From positions 141,254-205,253 of the forward strand of contig CAVRHH010000014.1 of NCBI GenBank assembly GCA_963720945.1: DNA of 64,000 nucleotides. Direction: 5' to 3'. Positions 33,505 through 41,650 of this stretch are shown one piece after another. Origin of the DNA: Bog-532 sp963720945. Lineage in GTDB: Bacteria; Actinomycetota; Actinomycetes; Streptosporangiales; Streptosporangiaceae. The notes beneath the pieces were generated by a model, which had not been told where the DNA came from, ran no database searches, and was given only the letters and a program-made list of their open reading frames with translations. Every line of letters begins with the position of its first letter. The stretch's first letter is position 1. The translations under genes were made by a program, and so were the position numbers.

Positions 33505-35097
33505 TCAGGCCTGGATCGCGCGGATGGCCCCCGGCAGGGCACGGACGACGTCCGCCGCGCCGATAGGCGCGCCCTCGGCTGCCACCCCATCCCCGGCCCA
33601 TTCGTCCGCGGCGGGGTCGTCATCCGGCCCGGCCCCGGACAGGTCGCCAGCGGCCGCGCGGCGGGCCGCGACGCCGTGCAGGAACGCGGCCGCCTGGGCG
33701 GCCCGGGCCGGGTCCAGGCCCTGCGCGAGCAGCGAGCCGGCCAGGCCGGACAGCACATCCCCGGTACCGGCGGTCGCCAGCCAGGGTGTCCCGGTGGAGT
33801 TGACCAGGTCGGGCTGCGCGGGCTCACCGGGCGGTGAGCAGATGACGGTGGTGGAGCCCTTGAGCAGCACCGTGACCCCCAGCTGGCGGGCGGCCGCCCG
33901 CGCGTGCCGGAGGCGCTGGGCCTCGATGTCGCCGCGGTCGGCACCGGTGAGCCGGGCGAGCTCGCCCGCGTGCGGCGTGATCAGCGTGGGCGCCTGACGG
34001 GGCAGCAGCTCACGGTGGGCGGCCAGCACGGTCAGGCCGTCGGCGTCGACGAGAACGGGCAGATCGGTCCGGAGCACCGCGCGCAGCAGCTCGGCGGAAT
34101 CGTCGCCGGTGCCCATGCCGGGACCGGCTACCCAGGCCTGCACCCGGCCCACGGAAGCGAGAAAGTCTCCGGCGGTCGTGTCCGTCCAGCGGTTGCCGCC
34201 GCCGGCCTGCTCGGGGGGCAGCGGGGTGATCACGGTCTCCGGCCACCACTGCCGCACGACCTCGACCGCTTGCGTGGCGGACACGAACCGCACCATCCCC
34301 GCGCCGCCGCGGATGGCGCCGCCGACCGACAGCACGGCCGCGCCGGTGAACCGCTCGCTGCCCGACACGACGCCGATGACGCCCCGGCGGTACTTATCAG
34401 AATCGGCGGTGGGTGCGGGAAGCAGCGCGGCAATGTCCGCGGCCTGCGCGGAGGCGAGGGCGGCCGGGCCGAGATGAGGCCCCAGGCCGATGTCGATCAG
34501 CTCGGCCACGCCGGCGTGGGCCGCGCCGGGATCGACGAGCAGGCCCGGCTTCCAGGTGCCGAAGGTGACGGTGACGTCGGCGCGGACGGCGGGCCCATCG
34601 ACCGCTCCGGTGTCGGCGTCGATGCCGCTCGGCAGGTCCACCGCGACCACCGTCGCGGCCGATCGGGCGGCCAGGGCGGCCAGGGTGGCGTACGGCTCCC
34701 GCAGGCCCCCCTTGCCCCCGATGCCGAGCATCCCGTCGATGATCAGGCCGGCCCGGCTGATCGCACGTTCGGCCGCCGGGTCCGCGCTCGTCACGATCCG
34801 GCCGCCGGATGCGCGCAGCGCGGCCGCGCCGCCCTCATGCGCCCGCGACCCGGCCGCGACCGCCAGCACGGCCGCGCCCCGCCGGGCCAGGTGCGCCGCG
34901 GCGTAGAGCGCGTCACCGCCGTTGTCACCGCTGCCGGTCAGCACGACGACCCGTGCCCCGTAGACCCGGCCGAGGAGCGTGGCACAGACCGACGCGAGCC
35001 CGGCCGCCGCGCGCTGCATGAGGGCGCCGGCGGGCAGCTCCGCCATCAGTTCGGCTTCGGCCGCGCGGACCGTGGCAACCTCGTGAGCTTCCCGCAT
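33505..35097 (-). CDS. nnrD: Bifunctional NAD(P)HX epimerase/dehydratase
   Basis: Metabolite-repair enzyme of 530 residues. The N-terminal YjeF epimerase domain (about 1-210) has VVVLTGSGDNGGDALYAA and VDLPSGIDADTG; the C-terminal ADP-dependent dehydratase domain (about 225-515) has GVVSGSERFTGAAVL, VAGPGMGTG, LITPHAGELARLTG, LLKGSTTVI and TAGTGDVLSG. Together they restore hydrated NAD(P)H. ATG at 35097 fits homologues. In Streptomyces nnrD lies between acpS and alr in a glmM-glmS-acpS-nnrD-alr order; here glmM is next to it and the genes between are missing. A dispersed repeat fills the gap. Confidence 0.93.
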   Translation of the reverse strand: MREAHEVATVRAAEAELMAELPAGALMQRAAAGLASVCATLLGRVYGARVVVLTGSGDNGGDALYAAAHLARRGAAVLAVAAGSRAHEGGAAALRASGGRIVTSADPAAERAISRAGLIIDGMLGIGGKGGLREPYATLAALAARSAATVVAVDLPSGIDADTGAVDGPAVRADVTVTFGTWKPGLLVDPGAAHAGVAELIDIGLGPHLGPAALASAQAADIAALLPAPTADSDKYRRGVIGVVSGSERFTGAAVLSVGGAIRGGAGMVRFVSATQAVEVVRQWWPETVITPLPPEQAGGGNRWTDTTAGDFLASVGRVQAWVAGPGMGTGDDSAELLRAVLRTDLPVLVDADGLTVLAAHRELLPRQAPTLITPHAGELARLTGADRGDIEAQRLRHARAAARQLGVTVLLKGSTTVICSPPGEPAQPDLVNSTGTPWLATAGTGDVLSGLAGSLLAQGLDPARAAQAAAFLHGVAARRAAAGDLSGAGPDDDPAADEWAGDGVAAEGAPIGAADVVRALPGAIRAIQA

Positions 35098-35111
35098 GAG
35101 GTAACTGTATT

Positions 35112-35275
35112 GGCCCGGGGGGGCGACCCCCCGGAACCCCCCGCTGCGCTCCGCGCCCGCGCGGTGGTACTTCGCCGGCACACCGGCGCTCGCCGGGCCC
35201 GTAGGGCCCGGCTCGCTGGCCGGTTACGACCGTCTCGCCGTAGCCTGCGTGCGGTGCTCGCCGATAGGAACCGGC
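35112..35275 (+). repeat. Single-copy palindromic repeat between nnrD and glmM
   Basis: One copy of the 30.5-kb unit: hairpin CCGGGGGG-GCGA-CCCCCCGG (35115-35134), the GGTGGTACTTCGCCGGCACA spacer, second hairpin GCCGGGCC/GGGCCCGGC, and the trailing GGCCGGTTACGACCGTCTCG module, followed by a degenerate GCGGTGCTCGCCGATAGGA stretch. It fills nearly all of the 187 bases between nnrD and glmM, both on the minus strand, and may attenuate transcription from glmM into nnrD. Confidence 0.88.
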
Positions 35276-35284
35276 TTCGCCGGG

Positions 35285-36670
35285 TTAGGACAGGGCTTGC
35301 TGGATGGTGGTGGCGACGCGGCGGGCGACGGTTTCGGCTTGGTGGGTGTCGACGGCTTCGACCATGACGCGGATGATGGGCTCGGTGCCGCTGGGGCGGA
35401 CCAGGATGCGGCCGGAGGAGCCAAGTTCGGCCCGGGCCGCCTCAACGGCGCTGGCCACCTCCGCGGAGGCGGCGGCGCGGGCCTTGTCGCCGGGGACGTT
35501 GATGAGCACCTGGGGGTACCGGGTCATCACCTTGGCCGCCTCGGCCAGCGTCACGTCGCGGCGGGCCAGCACGCCAAGCAGGTGCAGGGCGGTGAGGATC
35601 CCGTCCCCGGTCGTCGCGTGCTCGGCGAGGATGATGTGGCCGGACTGCTCCCCGCCCAGGACGTGATGCCCGGCGAGCATGGCCTCCAGCACGTACCGGT
35701 CCCCCACCGGCGTCTCGACGACCTGGATGCCCGCGTCGTCCATGGCCAGCCGGAACCCCAGGTTCGACATGACCGTGACGACCACCGTGTCACCGGCCAG
35801 CCGGCCTTCCTGCTTGAGCTCAGTCGCGAGGACGGCCAGGATCTGGTCGCCGTCCACCACCTGGCCGTCGGCGTCGACCGCCAGGCACCGGTCGGCGTCA
35901 CCGTCGTGCGCGATGCCCACGTCGGCGCCCTGCGCCCGCACGGCCGCGGCCACCGTGTCCAGGCAGGTCGACCCGCAGCCCTGGTTGATGTTGTGGCCGT
36001 CGGGTTCCACGCCGATGGCGATCACCTCGGCGCCGGCGCGGCGCAGTGCTTCCGGTGCCATGGCGTAGGCGGCGCCGTGGGCACAGTCCACCACGACCCG
36101 CAGGCCCGCCAGTGGCGGCCGGGCGGGCACCGGGTCGCCGGTCAGCGAGGCCAGCAGATGGTGCAGGTAACGCTCCTGCTCCGGCTGGGCGTCGAGAACC
36201 CGCCCGAACCCGGCCGCGGGCGGACCCGGGACGCCGTCCGGCTCGCTCTGGCCCAGGAATTGCTCGATCTGGTCTTCAACGGCGTCGGGAAGCTTGCGGC
36301 CGCCCCGGCCGAAGAACTTGATCCCGTTGTCCGGCGCCGGGTTGTGGCTGGCCGACAGGACCACCCCCAGATCGGCGTCCAGGGCCTTGGTCAGGTACGC
36401 CACGGCGGGGGTGGGAAGCACGCCGAGCCGCAGCACGTCCACCCCGGCACTGGCCAGTCCGGCGACCACGGCCGCTTCCAGGAACTCACCCGAAGCGCGG
36501 GGATCCCGGCCCACGACGGCGCGTGGCCGACCGCCCCCGCAGGCCGGATCGGGTCGGCTCTGCCTGCCGAGCACATGCGCCGCGGCCACGGACAGATCGA
36601 GAGCCAGCCGCGCCGTCAGATCACAGCCAGCGACTCCCCGAACACCGTCAGTACCGAAGAGATGGCCCAT
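35285..36670 (-). CDS. glmM: Phosphoglucosamine mutase
   Basis: Interconverts glucosamine 6- and 1-phosphate for UDP-GlcNAc and peptidoglycan. The 461-residue protein has MGHLFGTDGVRG, the phosphoserine loop LSASHNP (Ser108 by position), the metal loop DGDADRC, the specificity loop GGEQSGHIIL and the phosphate-binding RPSGTEP. It starts about 130 bases beyond the rpsI terminator. Gene order rplM-rpsI-glmM is standard for actinobacteria. An insert of about 40 residues around PPAAGFGRVLDAQPEQ is within the normal range. Confidence 0.96.
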   Translation of the reverse strand: MGHLFGTDGVRGVAGCDLTARLALDLSVAAAHVLGRQSRPDPACGGGRPRAVVGRDPRASGEFLEAAVVAGLASAGVDVLRLGVLPTPAVAYLTKALDADLGVVLSASHNPAPDNGIKFFGRGGRKLPDAVEDQIEQFLGQSEPDGVPGPPAAGFGRVLDAQPEQERYLHHLLASLTGDPVPARPPLAGLRVVVDCAHGAAYAMAPEALRRAGAEVIAIGVEPDGHNINQGCGSTCLDTVAAAVRAQGADVGIAHDGDADRCLAVDADGQVVDGDQILAVLATELKQEGRLAGDTVVVTVMSNLGFRLAMDDAGIQVVETPVGDRYVLEAMLAGHHVLGGEQSGHIILAEHATTGDGILTALHLLGVLARRDVTLAEAAKVMTRYPQVLINVPGDKARAAASAEVASAVEAARAELGSSGRILVRPSGTEPIIRVMVEAVDTHQAETVARRVATTIQQALS

Positions 36671-36725
36671 TCAGTCACGCTCCCCGTTGTGAGCAATCCG
36701 CCGGATAAATATGAAGACGCGCAAC

Positions 36726-36762
36726 GCCCGCACCCGGAGTACCAGGACATCCGGGAGCGGGC
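36726..36762 (-). terminator. Terminator between rpsI and glmM
   Basis: Stem of 13 bp with one mismatch (36726-36738 with 36750-36762, GCCCGCACCCGGA against TCCGGGAGCGGGC) and an 11-base loop, 38 bases beyond the rpsI stop. It should reduce read-through from the ribosomal operon into glmM. Confidence 0.7.
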
Positions 36763-36799
36763 GCTCAGGGCACCTGGCTGAGACGCCAGCGCCCACGAA

Positions 36800-37342
36800 C
36801 TAGCGCTTGGAGTACTGCGGCGCCTTGCGCGCCTTCTTCAGGCCGTACTTCTTCCGTTCCTTGACCCGCGCGTCCCGGGTCAGGAACCCGGCCTTCTTCA
36901 GCGCCGGGCGGTTCTCCACGTCGATCAGGATGAGCGCCCGCGCGACACCGAGCCGCAGCGCGCCGGCCTGCCCGGTGACGCCGCCTCCACTGATGCGGGC
37001 GATCACGTCGAACTGGCCCTCGGCGCCCAGGGTGACCAGCGGCTCGCTGACGATCTGCTGGTGGACCTTGTTGGGAAAGTACCCCTCCAGCGTCCGGCCG
37101 TTGATCTGCCACTGCCCGGTGCCCGGGACGATGCGGACCCGCGCGATCGCTTCCTTGCGGCGCCCGGTCCCGGCGCTCTGGCCGGTCGTCACCGGACGGC
37201 GCGCCGTCCCCTGACCGGGAGCGTCCCCGGGCGTCTCGCTGGTGTACTCGGAGGGAACGTCGTCTCCTTCGTACTCCCCGAAGTCCACGCCTTCCACGCC
37301 TGCGTCGTCGACGGGCGTCTCAATCCCTGTGGGCTCAGCCAC
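36800..37342 (-). CDS. rpsI: 30S ribosomal protein S9
   Basis: S9 (uS9) of 180 residues whose C-terminal Lys-Arg tail reaches the P-site tRNA. The core from GRRKEAIARVRIVPGTG to the terminal KKARKAPQYSKR is canonical, including ISGGGVTGQAGALRLG. An acidic N-terminal extension of about 57 residues (YEGDDVPSEYTSE) is typical of actinobacteria and probably disordered. It lies 92 bases downstream of rplM. Confidence 0.97.
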   Translation of the reverse strand: MAEPTGIETPVDDAGVEGVDFGEYEGDDVPSEYTSETPGDAPGQGTARRPVTTGQSAGTGRRKEAIARVRIVPGTGQWQINGRTLEGYFPNKVHQQIVSEPLVTLGAEGQFDVIARISGGGVTGQAGALRLGVARALILIDVENRPALKKAGFLTRDARVKERKKYGLKKARKAPQYSKR

Positions 37343-37434
37343 GGTTACTTCCTCGTGCTTCCTGGCCTGGAGCGGTCGTCTGCTCGGCTGTCATCTGCGC
37401 GCCACGGGCGGGGCCTGCGGCGTGGGCTGGGTTG

Positions 37435-37878
37435 TTACTGCGGAACCTGGGTGATCTCGAACGGCACCGGCTGCTGCGCCTTGTGCGGGTGGTCCGGCCC
37501 CGCGTACACCTTGAGCTTTCGTAGCGTCTTACGGCCGAGCGAGTTCTTCGGCAGCATGCCCCGGACCGCCTTCTCGACCGCACGCTCGGGATGGGAGTCC
37601 ATCAGTTCGGCGTAGCTGACCGCCCGCAGGCCGCCCGGGTAGCCGGAGTGCCGGTACGCCCGCTTCTGCTCCAGCTTGTTGCCGCTCAGCGCGATCTTGT
37701 CCGCGTTGATGACGATTACGAAGTCGCCGGTGTCCACGTGCGGGGCGAAGATCGGCTTGTGCTTGCCGCGCAGCAGCACGGCCGCCTGGCTGGCCAGCCG
37801 GCCGAGAACGACACCGGACGCGTCAATAACGTGCCACTGCCGCGTGATGTCACTGTCCTTCGGACTGAACGTGCGCAC
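37435..37878 (-). CDS. rplM: 50S ribosomal protein L13
   Basis: L13 (uL13), 147 residues, an early assembly protein of the large subunit. Signature stretches are WHVIDASGVVLGRLAS, LLRGKHKPIFAPHVDTGD and VRGMLPKNSLGRK. It is the first gene of the rplM-rpsI unit; a promoter candidate lies 152 bases upstream. Confidence 0.97.
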   Translation of the reverse strand: MRTFSPKDSDITRQWHVIDASGVVLGRLASQAAVLLRGKHKPIFAPHVDTGDFVIVINADKIALSGNKLEQKRAYRHSGYPGGLRAVSYAELMDSHPERAVEKAVRGMLPKNSLGRKTLRKLKVYAGPDHPHKAQQPVPFEITQVPQ

Positions 37879-38234
37879 AGTCGAGCCTTTCGCATGTGGG
37901 ACTGAAGATCAGGAACCCGTGCTGCGGCGCCCACCTGAGGGGGAAGCCTGCCGCACCGGCCGCGCCCGCAGGCTGATCCGCCTGACCGGGCACCGCGTGC
38001 ATGCTCACAACACATGGACGCGAATGCCAAGAATACTCGCTGTCAAGCATGCTTTGCAAAGCAAGCGGATTTCGGCGCCGCGGTCCCGGCCGGAAGCTGT
38101 CCGGAGCCCGGCCACCGCGTCCCGCCAGGGAAACCTGTGGCTGGAGACTGCCCGAGAGCGCGCAGTGTCTAAGCGTAACGGGAAAATATCGTGACTACCT
38201 TGCTGCGCGGGAGCAGAACGATAACCTCACATTT
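37879..38234. other. Divergent leader region between rplM and a membrane-protein gene
   Basis: This 356-base gap holds the rplM leader on the minus strand and the promoter region of the + gene at 38235. Besides the rplM promoter candidate at 38030-38059, a palindromic GCTTTGCAAAGC (38051-38062) overlaps its -35. The + gene has no Shine-Dalgarno site; TAACCT lies shortly upstream of its ATG. No ORF or known RNA motif is recognised in the leader. Confidence 0.5.
38030..38059 (-). promoter_or_regulatory. Candidate rplM-rpsI promoter
   Basis: On the minus strand TTGCAA (38054-38059) and TATTCT (38030-38035) are 18 bases apart, fitting housekeeping actinomycete promoters. The predicted transcript would have a leader of about 145 bases before rplM. 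Confidence 0.5.
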
Positions 38235-39968
38235 ATGGGACACCGGGGCACCGAAGGCTCCCGCGCGCCGGACGGCTGGCAGGGTCAGCGGCCCGGGCGG
38301 CCTCGGTCATATTCGGCCAGCGCGGCAATGGAACCGTCGGACGGCGATTCCGGCGTCCCCTCGCGAGGCCCCGCGCGCGGCTTTCCGCCGGCGCCGGGCC
38401 AGCCCGATCCGGTCTACCTGCAGGACGATTTCGACGCCTGGAGCGACGGTACGGACGTCGGCGGCCAGGACGGCCCGCACCAGGACCAGTGGCATGCCCC
38501 GGCCGCGGGCGGGCGCTGGGACGCCGCCCCTGTAACTGAGTGGGAGTCCACCGGGACGCACCCCGGGACCGGGACGGCTGACTGGGGCGAAGCCGGGCGC
38601 ACCGGCGAGTGGGCCGCCAGCCAGACGGCTGAATGGGCCCGCGCCGGCGAGGCGGGCCAGCCCGGCGCCGAGCCCGGTCACTGGGACCAGGGGGAGCACT
38701 GGGACCAGGGGGAGCACTGGGACCGTGAGCACGCGGGCCCGCAGCCCTGGGGTGAAGGCAGCGGCCACTGGGACGCACCGTACGGCCACTGGGACGAGAA
38801 CGGCGAATGGCACGATCCCGCCGATCCCGTCGGCCATGGCGGCCACGATGGCTCCAGCTACGAAGGCGCACCCAGCTATCAGGGCGCCCTTGGCTACCAG
38901 GACACCGGCTACCAGGACACCGGCTACCAGGACACCCCGGGCTACCAGGACGCGGACGGTCACCCGGCCGGTTACGACCGCGCCAGCTTCGCCATCGCCG
39001 GCCGGGACGGCACCGGGGCGTGGGATTCAGGCGATTACCCGGATTACCGGCGTGACCCGGAATCCGCCGAGGAGGACAGCGGCGGGCGAGGCCGGCGGCG
39101 CCGGGGCGGCCACGGGCGGAGCGCTGCGGCCACCCCAGCGGCCGCGGTCGCGGTCGCACCGGGCAGCACGGCGCGCGGGCGTAACGGATCATCCCGGAAG
39201 ACGGCCCGCGGTTCCCGGTCCCGGACCATCGCGGTGGCCGCGACGGCCGTGGTGGTGATCGCCGGCGTCGCGGCGGCCGCTTACCTGCTGCTGACCCGCC
39301 ACCCGCACCACGCCGGCGCGGCAAAGGGCTCGTCCCCGGTGACGTCGGCCGCCAAGCTGCCGACCCCCACCGCGTCGGGCACGTCGGCCACGTCGAAGCT
39401 CGGTAAATGGGGCTACATCACCAGCCGGGCCACGGACGCGGCTCCGCTGACCGTGGCCGAGCTGTACCCGGCCCAGTTCCTGATCAACGGCAGCTCGTTC
39501 GTCCGGGCCACCGACCGTACGGACACCGACTGCAACCAGGGACTGTTCGGCACCCAGCTGCAGAATGCCGCCAAGGTCTACGGCTGCTCCCAGGTCGTAC
39601 GCGCGAGTTACGTCTCGTCGGACCAGACCATGATGGGCACGATCGGCGTGGTCAACCTGCCCAGCGCCAACGACGCGGCCAAGGCCGGGGGTGCATCCGG
39701 CTCGAACAACTTCGTCGCCCCGCTGAACGGCCCGACCGCGCCCACCAAGAACCTGAGCCAGGGAACGGGCGTCGTCCAGGCCGAATTCAAGGGCCACTAC
39801 CTGATCCTGATCTGGGCGGAGTTCACCAACCTCACGGCCCCGTCCACGCAGGCGATGCGGACTCAGCTCGAGCAGTTCTCGGCCAATCTGATCTCCGGCA
39901 GCGCCAACATCGCCCTGAGCTACCGCCTGGTGCACGGTCATCCGCAGACCGTGGGAACGTCCGGCTAA
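38235..39968 (+). CDS. Large membrane protein with repetitive acidic/aromatic N-terminus
   Basis: Protein of 577 residues. The first 290 residues are low-complexity, rich in Gly, Asp, Trp, His, Tyr and Gln, with short repeats (WDQGEH three times; GYQDT several times). A basic segment (RRRRGGHGRS) leads to one transmembrane helix (about 330-353) and an outside Ser/Thr-Pro linker and globular domain starting GKWGYITSRATDAAPLTV, with two Cys (DTDCNQGLFG and VYGCSQVV). The outside domain is a conserved actinobacterial family of unknown function found between truA and rplM. The ATG at 38235 lacks a ribosome-binding site. It ends two bases from the convergent truA stop. Confidence 0.8.
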   Translation: MGHRGTEGSRAPDGWQGQRPGRPRSYSASAAMEPSDGDSGVPSRGPARGFPPAPGQPDPVYLQDDFDAWSDGTDVGGQDGPHQDQWHAPAAGGRWDAAPVTEWESTGTHPGTGTADWGEAGRTGEWAASQTAEWARAGEAGQPGAEPGHWDQGEHWDQGEHWDREHAGPQPWGEGSGHWDAPYGHWDENGEWHDPADPVGHGGHDGSSYEGAPSYQGALGYQDTGYQDTGYQDTPGYQDADGHPAGYDRASFAIAGRDGTGAWDSGDYPDYRRDPESAEEDSGGRGRRRRGGHGRSAAATPAAAVAVAPGSTARGRNGSSRKTARGSRSRTIAVAATAVVVIAGVAAAAYLLLTRHPHHAGAAKGSSPVTSAAKLPTPTASGTSATSKLGKWGYITSRATDAAPLTVAELYPAQFLINGSSFVRATDRTDTDCNQGLFGTQLQNAAKVYGCSQVVRASYVSSDQTMMGTIGVVNLPSANDAAKAGGASGSNNFVAPLNGPTAPTKNLSQGTGVVQAEFKGHYLILIWAEFTNLTAPSTQAMRTQLEQFSANLISGSANIALSYRLVHGHPQTVGTSG

Positions 39969-39970
39969 CC

Positions 39971-40822
39971 TCAGGCGGAAGGCACCGGCCGTACCCGGCG
40001 GGTCGCACGCGCCCGGGCGGCGAGTTCTTCCGGGGGCGGATAGCGCACCTCGGCCAGGCACAGCCCGTGCGCGGGCGCGACGTGCACAGCGTGATCCCGG
40101 ACCGCTGCGGCGAGCACATCCCGTGGCCAGCCCGGCGGCTGGCGTCCCTCGCCCACCGCCAGCAGGGCCCCGACGAGGGCACGCACCATGTTGTGGCAGA
40201 ACGCGTCGGCCACCACGGTCGCCATCGCCACCCCGTCATCGTCCCGCGCCCAGTCGAGCCGGAGCAGCCGCCGGACGGTGGTCGCGCGTTCCCGGCGGCG
40301 GCAGAAGGCGGCGAAATCGTGCTCGCCGACCAGCACGGCAGCCGCCGCGTTCATCGGGTCCAGGCGGAGGCGGCGGGGGTACCACAGCGTCTCGTTCCGG
40401 CGCAGCGGGTCCGCCACGGCCGGATCGTCGCTGACCCGGTAGGTGTACCGGCGCCAGAGCGCGGAGAACCGCGCGTCGAACCCGTCCGGCGCCGGCGCCA
40501 GGCCGCGCAGCCGCACGTCCGGCGGCAGGACGCCGGCCAGCGCGCGAACCGCACGGCCCGCCGCGGCGTGCCAGGCGCCGGCGGGTACGTCGGCGTGGGC
40601 CACCTGGCCCCGCGCATGCACGCCCGCATCCGTCCGGCCCGCGACCGTCAGCCGCGGCGCCGCCGGCAGCCGCAGCACACGGCTCAGCGCCTCCTCGGTC
40701 ACGGCCTGCACGGTCCGCCGGCCGGGCTGGGTGGCCCACCCGGAAAACCCGGAACCGTCATACGCCAGGTCCAGCCGCAGCCGGAGGGCCGCAGGCTGGA
40801 TCCCCGGCTCACCGGTGCTCAC
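39971..40822 (-). CDS. truA: tRNA pseudouridine(38-40) synthase
   Basis: Makes pseudouridine at positions 38-40 of the anticodon arm. The 283-residue protein has the catalytic Asp in VAGRTDAGVHARGQ, the start LDLAYDGSGFSGWA and the RYTYRV and HNMVRALVGALL motifs. GTG at 40822 has gcaggg upstream; the frame continues open but loses homology. Gene order rpoA-rplQ-truA is standard. A terminator separates it from rplQ. Confidence 0.95.
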   Translation of the reverse strand: MSTGEPGIQPAALRLRLDLAYDGSGFSGWATQPGRRTVQAVTEEALSRVLRLPAAPRLTVAGRTDAGVHARGQVAHADVPAGAWHAAAGRAVRALAGVLPPDVRLRGLAPAPDGFDARFSALWRRYTYRVSDDPAVADPLRRNETLWYPRRLRLDPMNAAAAVLVGEHDFAAFCRRRERATTVRRLLRLDWARDDDGVAMATVVADAFCHNMVRALVGALLAVGEGRQPPGWPRDVLAAAVRDHAVHVAPAHGLCLAEVRYPPPEELAARARATRRVRPVPSA

Positions 40823-40917
40823 GTGGCCCTGCTCACGTCGCGGGGGCTCCTCGGCTGGGTCATCGAACGCGGGCCCCCGAAGAGGCCAGCACTGCTGGCG
40901 CGGGCTCCAGACGCAGG

Positions 40918-40952
40918 GACGGGCTGTCCCCAGCGTGCAGGGACAGCCCGTC
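40918..40952 (-). terminator. Terminator after rplQ
   Basis: Perfect 13-bp stem (40918-40930 with 40940-40952, core GGGCTGTCCC) with a nine-base loop, 24 bases beyond the rplQ stop. It marks the end of the alpha operon before truA. Confidence 0.85.
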
Positions 40953-40976
40953 GGTGCGATCTGTGGTGCTGGCCTC

Positions 40977-41606
40977 TCAGGCGGACTCTCCGGCGGCGGC
41001 CTCGGGCTCCTCGCCGTCAGCCGCGGCCTCGTCGTCCTCCGCCGCGCCGGCCGCGGGCGCAGCAGCCGTCCCGGCGCTGGCCGTGCCGGCCGTGCTGACC
41101 GCGGGCGATTCGGTGTCCTCGGTGTCTTCGCTGACCGTCTCCGCGGTGCTGGCCTCTGCGGTGCTGGCCTCTGCGGGCGGAGCCTCGGTGACCGCGGCCG
41201 CCGCCTCGTCCCGCGAACGGCGGATCCGCAGGCGCGGCCGGGAGGTGACCTCATCCTGGACCAGTTCGATCACGGCCATCGGCGCGTTGTCGCCCTTACG
41301 CGGCCCGATCTTGGTGATCCGGGTGTAGCCACCGTGGCGCTCAGAGAACCCCGGCCCGATCTCGGTGAAGAGCGAGTGCACGATTCCCTTGTCGGACACG
41401 ACCGTGAGCACCTGCCGCCGGGCGTGCAGGTCGCCACGCTTGGCGAACGTGATCAGGCGCTCGGCCACGGGACGCAGGCGGCGCGCCTTGGCCTCGGTCG
41501 TAGTGATCCGCCCATGCTCGAAGAGCGCTGTGGCCAGGTTCGACAGGATATGCCGCTGGTGGGCCGAGCTGCCGCCCAGCCGCGGCCCCTTGGTGGGCGT
41601 GGGCAT
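40977..41606 (-). CDS. rplQ: 50S ribosomal protein L17
   Basis: L17 (bL17) near the exit tunnel. The conserved core is residues 1-125 (MPTPTKGPRLGGSSAHQRHI, ITTTEAKARRLRPVAERL, GGYTRITKIGPRKGDNAPM). A further 80 residues of Ala/Glu/Thr-rich acidic tail (AEASTAEASTAE repeats) make it 209 residues, longer than most. Such tails occur in actinobacteria and are probably disordered. Confidence 0.96.
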   Translation of the reverse strand: MPTPTKGPRLGGSSAHQRHILSNLATALFEHGRITTTEAKARRLRPVAERLITFAKRGDLHARRQVLTVVSDKGIVHSLFTEIGPGFSERHGGYTRITKIGPRKGDNAPMAVIELVQDEVTSRPRLRIRRSRDEAAAAVTEAPPAEASTAEASTAETVSEDTEDTESPAVSTAGTASAGTAAAPAAGAAEDDEAAADGEEPEAAAGESA

Positions 41607-41650
41607 CCGTTTCCTCTTCTCGGTTTCTTGTACTTGCTAGAGATGATGCG

